The notes under the pieces were generated by a model, which worked only from the letters and a program-made list of their open reading frames with translations, was not told where the DNA came from and ran no database searches. The position numbers and the translations under genes were made by a program. From Dyadobacter sp. (GTDB lineage: Bacteria; Bacteroidota; Bacteroidia; Cytophagales; Spirosomataceae), in NCBI RefSeq assembly GCF_017744695.1, contig NZ_JAGIAS010000006.1, positions 248,001-312,000 of the forward strand: a stretch of 64,000 nucleotides of DNA. The letters are read 5' to 3'. Positions 24,884-32,802 of this stretch are shown here, piece by piece (within the stretch, counting starts at the first letter, position 1; every line of letters starts with the position of its first letter).

Positions 24884-25381
24884 ATGGCAGGAAGCGTTAA
24901 TAAAGTAATTCTGATCGGTAATCTCGGCAGCGATCCGGAGGTCCGGTACCTGGAAAGCGGATCGGCGGTAGCGAAGTTCAATATCGCGACTACTGAGAGC
25001 TACACGAACAAAAACGGTGAGCGCGTCGACAATACCGAATGGCACCGTATAGAGCTTTGGGAAGGGCTGGCGAAAGTAGCTGAAAAATACCTTAAAAAGG
25101 GAAACCAGGTTTATATCGAGGGCCGCATCCGCACCGACACATGGACGGATAAGGAAGGCCAGCAGCGTACCGGCGTGACGATCCGCGCGAACAGCATGAC
25201 ATTGCTGGGCGGTCCGTCTGGCGGCGGTAACTCTGGCGGAGACTACAATCAGGGAGGGCAGCAAGGCGGTTACCAGCAGTCGGGTAATGCGCCGCGAGGC
25301 AACAATGCACCACGGCCGTCGGACCCGATACCGCCATCGATGGCCGCCGGCAATGGCGACGACGACGATCTGCCGTTTTGA
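24884..25381 (+). CDS. ssb: Single-stranded DNA-binding protein
   Basis: A 165-residue SSB. The OB fold begins MAGSVNKVILIGNLGSDPEVRYL and includes FNIATTESYTNKNGERVDNTEWHRI and YIEGRIRTDTWTDKEGQQR. A Gly/Gln-rich linker (about 110-150) leads to the acidic tip DDDDLPF, which binds partner repair and replication proteins. Length and architecture are normal. The gene is followed by a 59-nt near-perfect palindrome and then gldE. Confidence 0.96.
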   Translation: MAGSVNKVILIGNLGSDPEVRYLESGSAVAKFNIATTESYTNKNGERVDNTEWHRIELWEGLAKVAEKYLKKGNQVYIEGRIRTDTWTDKEGQQRTGVTIRANSMTLLGGPSGGGNSGGDYNQGGQQGGYQQSGNAPRGNNAPRPSDPIPPSMAAGNGDDDDLPF

Positions 25382-25401
25382 TGCATTCAATGAGATAAAG
25401 A

Positions 25402-25460
25402 CGAATCCCGCTTAAAAATGTATTTATTCCGAAATAGATACAGTTATTAAGCGGGATTCG
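25402..25460. repeat. 59-nt nested palindrome between ssb and gldE
   Basis: The outer stem CGAATCCCGCTTAA (25402-25415) pairs perfectly with 25447-25460 (14 bp). The inner part, TGTATtTATT with AATAgATACA, also pairs, with mismatches, giving one long hairpin. There is no T-run on either side, so simple termination is not obvious. Confidence 0.75.
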
Positions 25461-25508
25461 CTACATTTATCTGACTGAATATCTATTTTGAACATTCTCT
25501 GACATTTC

Positions 25509-26825
25509 GTGAAAGAAACCGAAGACAGTGACGACCCGCTTGCCCGAACGCGTACGGGGATTCATTTTCCCCGGAAAAGTACGCAAACCACTCTGGCAGG
25601 GGTGCTCATACCCGTTGATTTCCTGGCTCCCTACGACTTCATTCTTGTTATTTTTTTGCTGATCATTTCCCTGTTTTTATCGGGAATCCGGGCGGCTTAT
25701 GCAGCTTCCGGCGCGATGGAAAACCCCTGGGAACGAAAGGCAGAGGGCGATAATCATTTGCCAACACGTATTCAGCAGCTGGCTCTTTCGTTGGTACAGC
25801 GCGGTATCACGCTGTTTGCGTTGTTGCTTGCAGCGCGCCTTGCATGGTTGCATATGCAGGCGGGAAGTGTGGAAATGGTTCGTTGGGCTGTCCTCGCATT
25901 CCTCGTAGTGTGGATTTGGCTCGATGCGATGGTGCGGTATAACAGTGCACGTAAGGCGCAGGAGTTTATTCCCAAAATATCAGGTCTCACCCAGTTTCTG
26001 ATCAAAATATGCAAGCCGCTGACCCAGCCGATTATGAAATTGGGCTATTCATTCGGCGTGCTTACGCCGCAAGGTGCGGAGATTACCACTGAAATGCTGG
26101 AAGCGAAGGCCGAAAGCGAGGAGGAAACCGATTTGCTGCGAGGCCTGGCCAATTTCAGGCAGACCAATGCCCGGAAAGCCATGCAGGCAAGAGTACAAAT
26201 CACGGCATTCGATATAGAGCTCGATTTTCACGAGTTGATGGACCGCATTAATAAATCGGGTTACTCGAGAGTGCCGGTTTATCGGGATGACCTGGATCAT
26301 GTGGAAGGTATTTTAAATGTAAAAGATTTACTGCCACATATCCATCTCGACGAGCATTTCAACTGGCAGAAGCTGCTGCGCCCTGTGTATTTCATTCCGG
26401 AAAGCAAGCGCCTCGACGATCTGATGAAGGATTTTCAGAACCGCCGCGTGCATATGGCGATCGTTGTGGACGAGTACGGAGGCACGAGTGGATTGATTAC
26501 GTTGGAAGATATTATTGAAGAGATTTTTGGGGATATTAATGATGAATATGACGAAGACGAAGAAGTGAATTACACCCAGGTCGACGAACATACCTATGTC
26601 TTTGAAGGAAAGGTGCTGATCAACGATCTTTGCCGTATCCTCGATCTCGAAACCGATTATTTTGACGAAGTTAGGGGGAATAGTGAGTCTTTGGCGGGGC
26701 TTTTGCTGGAACTGTTTTCGCGCCTCCCGCGGACCGGCGAAATCGCTACTCATCGGGAAGTCACCTTCAAAGTCCAATCAGCCGATAAGAAGCGGATTAA
26801 AAAAGTGCGGGTGTTGGTATCCTGA
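25509..26825 (+). CDS. gldE: GldE-type CBS-domain membrane protein
   Basis: A 438-residue protein with hydrophobic segments near 35-60, 90-115 and 125-145, two CBS domains (about 215-340, including FDIELDFHELMDRINKSGYSRVPV and HMAIVVDEYGGTSGLITLEDIIEE) and a C-terminal CorC/HlyC transporter-associated domain. This is the hemolysin/CorC-like family, and next to ssb it is GldE, associated with gliding and type IX secretion in Bacteroidota. The start is GTG at 25509. gldD, its usual neighbour, does not follow; guaB does. In a non-gliding organism it may support secretion or ion balance. Confidence 0.85.
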   Translation: MKETEDSDDPLARTRTGIHFPRKSTQTTLAGVLIPVDFLAPYDFILVIFLLIISLFLSGIRAAYAASGAMENPWERKAEGDNHLPTRIQQLALSLVQRGITLFALLLAARLAWLHMQAGSVEMVRWAVLAFLVVWIWLDAMVRYNSARKAQEFIPKISGLTQFLIKICKPLTQPIMKLGYSFGVLTPQGAEITTEMLEAKAESEEETDLLRGLANFRQTNARKAMQARVQITAFDIELDFHELMDRINKSGYSRVPVYRDDLDHVEGILNVKDLLPHIHLDEHFNWQKLLRPVYFIPESKRLDDLMKDFQNRRVHMAIVVDEYGGTSGLITLEDIIEEIFGDINDEYDEDEEVNYTQVDEHTYVFEGKVLINDLCRILDLETDYFDEVRGNSESLAGLLLELFSRLPRTGEIATHREVTFKVQSADKKRIKKVRVLVS

Positions 26826-26830
26826 TGACC

Positions 26831-26935
26831 GTCGGCTTTCGGCTGTCAGCAATCGGCCTTGGCGGATTGCGATCTTTAATTTTTCTCCGAATAAACGAAG
26901 TTGTTGATCGCCGAAAGCCGACGGCCGAAAGCTGG
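26831..26935. repeat. Inverted arrays of 7-bp GCCGAAA-family units
   Basis: Left array, 26831-26865: GTCGGCT, TTCGGCT, GTCAGCA, ATCGGCC, TTGGCGG. Right array, 26910-26935: GCCGAAA, GCCGACG, GCCGAAA, GCTGG, which are inverted units of the same type. The 44-nt spacer is AT-rich and holds no gene. Located between gldE and guaB. Confidence 0.85.
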
Positions 26936-26957
26936 TTAAAGAAAAAATACAATTCGA

Positions 26958-26989
26958 TTTTATTTAGTCAGAACTTATTCTTAATTTTG
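26958..26989 (+). promoter_or_regulatory. Putative guaB promoter
   Basis: TAATTTTG at 26982-26989 matches TAnnTTTG exactly. TTTT at 26958-26961 lies 20 nt upstream in the -33 position. The ATG is 28 nt downstream. Confidence 0.55.
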
Positions 26990-27017
26990 CCCGGCAAATA
27001 ACAATAGTTTATTTGCT

Positions 27018-28490
27018 ATGAACACAGACCCATCCAAAGTCCTCTTCGAGGCGCTCACCTACGACGACGTTCTGTTAATCCCCGGTTATTCAGAAGTCCT
27101 GCCTCGTAACACAACAACAAAAACCAAGCTTACCCGGAACATCGAGTTGAACATTCCTATTGTTTCAGCTGCTATGGACACGGTGACGGAATTTGAACTG
27201 GCCATCGCAATGGCTCAGGAAGGTGGTATTGGAATAATCCATAAAAATATGTCCCTGGAAGCGCAAGCTGAGCAGGTGAGAAAGGTAAAACGTTCTGAAA
27301 GCGGCATGATCCTCGATCCGATCACGCTGCTTGACACTTCGACCCTTGGCGACGCGCATCAGATCATGCGCGAGTTCAAAATCGGAGGTATTCCCGTAAT
27401 CGATAAAGACCACAAGCTGGTGGGGATCCTTACCAACCGCGACCTTCGTTTCGAGCGTGAAATGAACAAGCCGGTGACCGAGATCATGACGAAAGACAAT
27501 CTCGTGACAGCTTCGGAAGGACTTTCACTGGACGATGCGGAGAAAATCCTGCAAGAGTACAAAATCGAGAAACTTCCCATTGTAGACTCAGAGTATCGTC
27601 TGACGGGTTTAATCACCTACAAAGACATCCTGAAACGCAAATCACACCCGAATGCATGTAAGGACGAATACGGCCGCCTGCGTGTAGGTGCAGCCATAGG
27701 CGTTACACCCGATGTGCTGAAACGCGTAGAGGCGTTGGTGAAAGCAGGTGTTGACGTGGTAAGTCTCGATACCGCGCACGGACATTCCAGAGGTGTAATC
27801 GATGCATTGAAATCCATCAAAGCCGCATTCCCGAAACTCGACGTAATCGCTGGTAACGTAGCAACAGGCGAAGCTGCCAAAGCATTGGCAGAGGCTGGTG
27901 CGGATGCTGTGAAAGTGGGTGTGGGTCCGGGTAGTATCTGTACAACCCGTATTATTGCTGGTATTGGTGTTCCCCAGCTGACCGCGGTAATGTGGGCAGC
28001 GGAAGGTCTGAAAGGCACTGGCGTTCCGGTAATAGCCGATGGTGGTATCCGTTTCTCAGGCGATATGACGAAAGCATTGGCTGGCGGCGCAAGCACCATC
28101 ATGATTGGTTCGATGCTCGCAGGCAGCGATGAAGCTCCCGGAGAAGTGGTGATTTACGAAGGACGTAAATTCAAAGCTTACCGCGGAATGGGCTCGGTAG
28201 AAGCCATGGAAGATGGTTCGAAAGACCGTTACTTCCAGGATGCGGAGGACGATGTGAAGAAGCTGGTTCCCGAAGGTATTGTGGGTCGCGTACCGTTCAA
28301 AGGCAAAGTTTCCGAGATCATTTACCAGATGGTAGGAGGTTTGAAAGCGGGTATGGGCTACTGCGGCGCTGGTGATATCGAATCGTTGCAGAATGCACAG
28401 TTCGTAAAAATCACTTCGGCAGGTGTGAAAGAAAGCCACCCGCACGATATCATGATCCAGAAAGAGGCTCCGAATTATTCGAGATCGTAA
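27018..28490 (+). CDS. guaB: IMP dehydrogenase
   Basis: A 490-residue TIM-barrel enzyme converting IMP to XMP, the committed step of GMP synthesis. The N-terminal barrel part ([19 protein letters not shown]) is interrupted by two CBS domains at about 95-210 ([17 protein letters not shown] and ITGKDN-like [16 protein letters not shown]). The catalytic Cys lies in [19 protein letters not shown], followed by the flap region [18 protein letters not shown]. The length is normal. A 17-bp hairpin enclosed by repeat arrays follows the stop. Confidence 0.97.
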   Translation: MNTDPSKVLFEALTYDDVLLIPGYSEVLPRNTTTKTKLTRNIELNIPIVSAAMDTVTEFELAIAMAQEGGIGIIHKNMSLEAQAEQVRKVKRSESGMILDPITLLDTSTLGDAHQIMREFKIGGIPVIDKDHKLVGILTNRDLRFEREMNKPVTEIMTKDNLVTASEGLSLDDAEKILQEYKIEKLPIVDSEYRLTGLITYKDILKRKSHPNACKDEYGRLRVGAAIGVTPDVLKRVEALVKAGVDVVSLDTAHGHSRGVIDALKSIKAAFPKLDVIAGNVATGEAAKALAEAGADAVKVGVGPGSICTTRIIAGIGVPQLTAVMWAAEGLKGTGVPVIADGGIRFSGDMTKALAGGASTIMIGSMLAGSDEAPGEVVIYEGRKFKAYRGMGSVEAMEDGSKDRYFQDAEDDVKKLVPEGIVGRVPFKGKVSEIIYQMVGGLKAGMGYCGAGDIESLQNAQFVKITSAGVKESHPHDIMIQKEAPNYSRS

Positions 28491-28497
28491 TTTGTAC

Positions 28498-28637
28498 TTC
28501 GGCTGTCGGCTATCGGCAGTCGAACCTTTTTATTATAGTAAAAGATAAGGCGTTGCAAGTGAATGCAACGCCTTATCTTTTTATACCTGATTCAAAATAT
28601 CATAAACAAGAGAAAAAGCCGACTGCCGATAGCCGAA
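28498..28637. repeat. Inverted arrays of 7-bp units enclosing the guaB terminator
   Basis: Left array: TTCGGCT, GTCGGCT, ATCGGCA, GTCGAAC at 28498-28525. Right array: AGCCGAC, TGCCGAT, AGCCGAA at 28617-28637. A 17-nt stretch (28506-28522) is perfectly inverted between them. The 91-nt spacer contains the terminator at 28541-28580. Confidence 0.9.
28541..28580. terminator. Bidirectional terminator of guaB and dedA-like gene
   Basis: A 17-bp perfect stem (28541-28557 with 28564-28580), six-nt loop, with A-run and T-run at the ends, between convergent genes. Confidence 0.88.
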
Positions 28638-28642
28638 GTCTT

Positions 28643-29299
28643 CTAAGCCGCACTTGGCTTCGCAAACCGGCTTTTCAAATATGAGAAAATCATTGGCAGA
28701 ATAGATATTCCGATGATACCGAAAATAACCAGCTCGAAATTCTTTTTAACAATCTCCATATTACCGAAGAAATAGCCCAGCAATGTAAGGGTAGGAACCC
28801 ATAGCAATGCGCCGACGATGCAGAAAATAATGTAGCGTGAGTAATTCATACTACCGGCACCCGCCACGAAAGGTGCTACCGTGCGCACGATCGGAATGAA
28901 ACGTGCCATGATTACGGTGCTACCACCGTGTTTTTCGTAGAAAGCTTCGGTTTTTTCAAGGTATTCTCTTTTCAGGAACAAGATCTTTTCTCGTTTCTTG
29001 ATCTGTCCGCCGAAAGTTTTTCCAATGAAATAGTTCACATTATCACCCAGCAATGCGGCGATAATGAGGATAATGATGATCAGCCAGACGTTCAGGCCGG
29101 TGGTTTCGTTAGCGGCAATGGCGCCTGCTGCAAAAAGGAGCGAATCACCGGGGAGCAGCGGCATGATTACCAGGCCGGTTTCGGTGAAGACAATCAAAAA
29201 CAGAATGACATAAGTGAGTGTACCGTATTCTTCCACGATGTTGAACAAATGCTTATCGAGGTGGAGGAAGAAATCAATGAACTGCGTTAAAAATTCCAT
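28643..29299 (-). CDS. DedA family membrane protein
   Basis: A 218-residue polytopic membrane protein. It has hydrophobic segments at about 28-50, 58-80, 140-165 and 180-205, and the DedA signatures PLLPGDSLLFAAGAIA, LLGDNVNYFIGKTFGG, ARFIPIVRTVAPFVAGAGSM and GALLWV. DedA proteins are undecaprenyl-phosphate or phospholipid flippases/transporters that support envelope integrity. It starts 41 nt after the end of the phosphosulfolactate-synthase-like gene on the same strand, suggesting cotranscription. Confidence 0.9.
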   Translation of the reverse strand: MEFLTQFIDFFLHLDKHLFNIVEEYGTLTYVILFLIVFTETGLVIMPLLPGDSLLFAAGAIAANETTGLNVWLIIIILIIAALLGDNVNYFIGKTFGGQIKKREKILFLKREYLEKTEAFYEKHGGSTVIMARFIPIVRTVAPFVAGAGSMNYSRYIIFCIVGALLWVPTLTLLGYFFGNMEIVKKNFELVIFGIIGISILPMIFSYLKSRFAKPSAA

Positions 29300-29340
29300 A
29301 GCTATACTTTAAGTTGACAATCTGTTTTATGAGTCCTGAC

Positions 29341-30135
29341 TTATTTGGAATCGATTTTCCACTTCTGCTTCGTCTTGGTGTTCAGGAAGTGGTTGAAAGT
29401 ATCGCCGCGAAGGCCGAGGCGGATTGTTTCGAGTGGGATCAGTTCACTTGGGGCGATGTTGCCCAGGTTGACATTAGCGCCGAGCAGTTTCACAAACCAT
29501 ACCTGCTGTGACTTCTGCGGAGCTTCCCAGATCATATCTTCGAATGCAATTTCCGTAAGGATTTCTTCCACCAACCCCTGGCGCACTTCACCGCTTGCAC
29601 GGAAAAGTCCCACATTTCCCGATTCACGCGCTTCGCCGATCACCTTCCAGGCACCTGCCTGCAACTCGGATTTGATCAGCTGGATCCATTTGTAGGGGGG
29701 GATGATTTTGTTTTCGTCCTTGGAACCTACCTCTGAAAGAACGGTAACCTGTTGGGAAAGCTTGTTAATGTATTCACATTTAACATCCTGTGGCATTTCG
29801 ATGGAGCCGTCGGAAACCTCAGCATGTGTTAATTGATATTTATCGAGCAGTTTGCGGTAATCATCGAACTGGTTCCTGACCACAAAAGCTTCGAAGAGCG
29901 TTCCTCCGAAGTATACCGGAATATTGGCATTTTTATAAACGGCCAGCTTCTCGTTCAGGTTCGGACTTACGAACGAAGTGGCCCAACCTAGTTTTACGAT
30001 ATCAATGTAAGGCGATGCAATCGATAGCATATCTTCTGTTTCCCTGACACTCAGCCCTTTATCCATCACCATGGTAAGTCCTTTTGTTCTGGGTTTCTGG
30101 GAACGCTCGGGAACCTGCGATAACGTAAAATTCAT
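29341..30135 (-). CDS. Phosphosulfolactate synthase-like protein (ComA family)
   Basis: A 264-residue TIM-barrel protein. ComA-family marks include RTKGLTMVMDKGLSVRETEDML, YIDIVKLGWATS, YFGGTLFEAFVV, EVSDGSIEMP and VIGEARESGNVGLF. ComA adds sulfite to phosphoenolpyruvate to give phosphosulfolactate, known from coenzyme M synthesis and from some bacteria. Cytophagales make sulfonolipids, so a role in supplying a C3 sulfonate is possible but inferred. The ATG at 30135 is preferred (MNFTLSQVPERS); the frame runs 47 codons further with a poor, hydrophobic and basic extension. It is the upstream partner of the DedA gene. Confidence 0.82.
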   Translation of the reverse strand: MNFTLSQVPERSQKPRTKGLTMVMDKGLSVRETEDMLSIASPYIDIVKLGWATSFVSPNLNEKLAVYKNANIPVYFGGTLFEAFVVRNQFDDYRKLLDKYQLTHAEVSDGSIEMPQDVKCEYINKLSQQVTVLSEVGSKDENKIIPPYKWIQLIKSELQAGAWKVIGEARESGNVGLFRASGEVRQGLVEEILTEIAFEDMIWEAPQKSQQVWFVKLLGANVNLGNIAPSELIPLETIRLGLRGDTFNHFLNTKTKQKWKIDSK

Positions 30136-30301
30136 ATATGAGTAAGCATTTATCTCTGGCAAAAAACTCCGGCAAAGGTAGTAATAACCTTCGATACGTA
30201 ACAATAAAATCCATAGCATTGACTCGTAACCATCAATTTTTCTACGATAATTACTATTTTTAAAAATCGCATTCATAACTATTCAAACCATTCTGATATC
30301 T

Positions 30302-30784
30302 ATGAACACACACACGCAGATTGATCCGCAAACGGAAAACAAACGTCTTTCTTTTCTCCGGCAGTTTATTGGCAGGCCGATGGACCAGCATTTTTCACCC
30401 GTTGCCAAATGGCTCAACGGTGTTCTCATATTGATAGACGAGGGCGCGATGGAGGTCGAATATCGCGTACGGGAAGATATGTGCAACCCGATGGGCACAT
30501 TGCATGGCGGCATTGCCGCTACCATTCTCGACGACATTGTGGGGACGATGGTATATGCCCTGGGGCGGGAGTTTGGCTTCACGTCCGTTAACCTGAACTG
30601 CGATTTCCTCAATCCAGCAGTGGTCGGAGATGTGCTAGTGGCAAAATCGGAGGTTATCCGGGCCGGGAAGAACATCGTGCATGTGGAAGGGCGGCTCGTG
30701 AATGCCCATGGTCGGATCGTCGCCAAATGCACGAGCAACCTCATTCAGACGGGCTTTAAATTACCATTGGTGCCCGGGCAGTAA
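30302..30784 (+). CDS. PaaI-type hotdog-fold thioesterase
   Basis: A 160-residue single hotdog domain. The active-site region is MCNPMGTLHGGIAATILDDIVGTMVY, with the HGG and Asp of the PaaI/YbgC-like thioesterases, followed by beta strands (FTSVNLNCDFLNPAVVGDVLVAKSEV). Such enzymes hydrolyse acyl- or aryl-CoA, substrate unknown here. mazG follows after 24 nt, so the genes from here to thiamine pyrophosphokinase may form an operon. Confidence 0.82.
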   Translation: MNTHTQIDPQTENKRLSFLRQFIGRPMDQHFSPVAKWLNGVLILIDEGAMEVEYRVREDMCNPMGTLHGGIAATILDDIVGTMVYALGREFGFTSVNLNCDFLNPAVVGDVLVAKSEVIRAGKNIVHVEGRLVNAHGRIVAKCTSNLIQTGFKLPLVPGQ

Positions 30785-30796
30785 CAGGTTTCGCCA

Positions 30797-30804
30797 TATA
30801 TTTG
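30797..30804 (+). promoter_or_regulatory. Possible -7 element directly before mazG
   Basis: TATATTTG matches TAnnTTTG exactly, only four nt before the mazG ATG. If used it would give a leaderless mRNA. No -33 partner is evident, so chance is likely. Confidence 0.25.
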
Positions 30805-30808
30805 TAAT

Positions 30809-31642
30809 ATGGAAAAACAATTCAGTGACCTGCCCGAAAGTCGTCAGCAACAGTTAATGGCTTTCGATCGTTTGTTGACGATCATGGATGAGCTCCGGGA
30901 ACAATGCCCGTGGGACAGGAAGCAGACGATGGAGAGCCTGCGCCACCTGACGATCGAAGAAACCTACGAACTTTCTGATGCCATATTGAACAACGATCTC
31001 CCCGAAATCCGGAAGGAGTTGGGAGATGTGTTGTTGCATATTGTTTTTTATGCCAAAATCGGCTCGGAGCGAGCGGAGGGCAAGACCTACCATTTTGATA
31101 TCAAGGATGTGCTACACGGCATTTGCGACAAGCTCGTTGCCCGTCATCCGCATATTTACGGCGATTTCGTAGCCGATACCGAAGACGCTGTGAAGCAGAA
31201 TTGGGAAAAGCTGAAATTGAAGGAAGGCAATAAATCGGTACTCTCGGGCGTACCCGCGTCCCTGCCCGCGCTCGTGAAGGCAATGCGCATTCAGGAGAAG
31301 GCGAGAGGGGTCGGGTTTGACTGGGATGAAAAGCAGCAGGTATGGGCTAAAGTCGAAGAGGAGTTGCACGAATTCAAGGAGAACTTCAATATAGAATCGG
31401 CGGATATCATTGACCAAAAGGAAGCCGAAGGCGAATTTGGAGACCTGCTGTTTTCATTGGTAAATTATTCCAGATTTGTGGATATCAATCCGGAAACTGC
31501 TCTCGAAAGAACCAATAAAAAATTCATCAGCCGCTTTCAGTACCTGGAAGAAGCCTCCAAGGCCGACGGCAAATCGCTGTCGGATATGACGCTGGAAGAA
31601 ATGGATATTTACTGGAACCGGGCGAAGGAAATGGGAGTTTAA
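30809..31642 (+). CDS. mazG: Nucleoside triphosphate pyrophosphohydrolase
   Basis: A 277-residue MazG with two tandem alpha-helical NTP-PPase domains. The first has CPWDRKQTMESLRHLTIEETYEL and GDVLLHIVFYAKI with the EExxE and ExxD metal sites; the second has VEEELHEFKENF and EFGDLLFSLVNYSRF. The linker contains GVPASLPALVKAMRIQEKARGVGFDW, characteristic of MazG. It hydrolyses aberrant (d)NTPs and limits mutation and stress. It lies between the thioesterase and the coiled-coil gene. Confidence 0.94.
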   Translation: MEKQFSDLPESRQQQLMAFDRLLTIMDELREQCPWDRKQTMESLRHLTIEETYELSDAILNNDLPEIRKELGDVLLHIVFYAKIGSERAEGKTYHFDIKDVLHGICDKLVARHPHIYGDFVADTEDAVKQNWEKLKLKEGNKSVLSGVPASLPALVKAMRIQEKARGVGFDWDEKQQVWAKVEEELHEFKENFNIESADIIDQKEAEGEFGDLLFSLVNYSRFVDINPETALERTNKKFISRFQYLEEASKADGKSLSDMTLEEMDIYWNRAKEMGV

Positions 31643-31750
31643 AAATTTTGTCCCGAGTGATGTTACCAAATGTTGAATGTAGCGTATAAATAAATGGGCC
31701 GGGTTATGTCCGGTTTGAAAACATTTTTATACACTATAAACACATTAGGT

Positions 31751-32137
31751 ATGTATCTGGAACAACGCATCGAGCAACTTGAAAATGTTACTGTTGAACA
31801 TGGAAAGCAAATTGAGATGATAGCAACTGGATTAGCCACATTGACAACCACCGTCAACAATGGATTCAACGAAATGCGAAACGAGTTCAAACTCGTTCAC
31901 GAAAAATTTGCAGCGCAAGACCGGAGGTTTGAGAGACTTGAAGGTAGAATGGACAGACTTGAAGCCGATGTGACGGTTCTCAAAGCCGATGTGGCGGTTC
32001 TTAAAGCTGATGTGGCGGTTCTCAAAACAGATGTGGCCGAGATCAAGGGGCGCCTGGATGTCATGAGCGGGCAGTTCGGTAAGATGACTGAGGGCATCGA
32101 GACCCTCGTTGAGCTGATAAAAACTAAAATGAATTAA
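31751..32137 (+). CDS. Coiled-coil protein with heptad repeats
   Basis: About 128 residues from the ATG at 31751 (MYLEQRIEQLEN); an ATG at 31694 adds 19 residues. It is almost wholly helical. The middle holds four 7-residue units, ADVTVLK, ADVAVLK, ADVAVLK, TDVAEIK, encoded by near-identical 21-nt repeats at 31964-32047. The hydrophobic V and L spacing fits a leucine-zipper-like coiled coil, so the protein probably oligomerises. I do not recognise a named family. Its stop overlaps the thiamine pyrophosphokinase start (TAATG), which couples the two. Confidence 0.7.
   Translation: MYLEQRIEQLENVTVEHGKQIEMIATGLATLTTTVNNGFNEMRNEFKLVHEKFAAQDRRFERLEGRMDRLEADVTVLKADVAVLKADVAVLKTDVAEIKGRLDVMSGQFGKMTEGIETLVELIKTKMN
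31964..32047 (+). repeat. Four in-frame 21-nt repeats encoding heptads
   Basis: Units at 31964, 31985, 32006 and 32027. The first three differ at only a few positions; the fourth has diverged. Each encodes seven residues in coiled-coil register. Confidence 0.9.
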
Positions 32138-32802
32138 TGTCATCACACCATATCGTTCGGGAGAAGCAGGAGCCTGCTTTGATTATTGCCAATGGGGAAG
32201 CCTGCTCTCCGGAGTTATTAGGACAGTTGCTGGAATGGAGCCCATTCATTGTTGTGCTCGATCATGCTATTTACAGGGTTCTGGATTTGGGGATTAAAAT
32301 AGATGTCTGGATGGGAGATTTTGATCAGCCGCATGACGTGGAAATGATTCGCAACCACCAACACCCGCTTGAAATTATCAATACACCCGATCAGGAGAAG
32401 ACGGATTTGAACAAAGCCATCGAGTTCCTGATTGAAAGGGGCTTCCCGGCCGCTAATATCGTCTGGGCGACGGGACGCCGGGCTGACCATGCCATTACCA
32501 ACATTACCGATCTGGTTCGCTACAAGGACAAGATCAAACTGGTGCTGCTGGACGACTATTCCAAGATTTTTCCGCTTACGGGCATATTTGAAAAATGGTA
32601 TGCCGCCGGAACTCCTATTTCGCTGATTCCGGTCGGTACTGTCGATGGTGTTGAAACGACGGGCTTGAAATACAACTTAAATAATGAAACCCTGACGATG
32701 GGATACAGGACCGGCAGCAGTAATGAAGCCGAGGCTGATGGCATGGTCAGGGTTTCCGCGCAGAAGGGCGATCTTCTGATTATGGAATGCTGGGATTTAT
32801 AG
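32137..32802 (+). CDS. Thiamine pyrophosphokinase
   Basis: A 221-residue enzyme transferring pyrophosphate from ATP to thiamine. Characteristic segments are VVLDHAIYRVLDLGIKIDVWMGDFDQ, INTPDQEKTDLNKAIEFL and ATGRRADHAITNI, with the catalytic Asp residues in GDFD and KTD. The C-terminal beta domain binding thiamine is present (GVETTGLKYNLNNETLTMGYRTGSSNEA). The start overlaps the coiled-coil gene stop by one base. Its 3' end overlaps the convergent M1 peptidase gene by 6 nt. Confidence 0.88.
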   Translation: MSSHHIVREKQEPALIIANGEACSPELLGQLLEWSPFIVVLDHAIYRVLDLGIKIDVWMGDFDQPHDVEMIRNHQHPLEIINTPDQEKTDLNKAIEFLIERGFPAANIVWATGRRADHAITNITDLVRYKDKIKLVLLDDYSKIFPLTGIFEKWYAAGTPISLIPVGTVDGVETTGLKYNLNNETLTMGYRTGSSNEAEADGMVRVSAQKGDLLIMECWDL

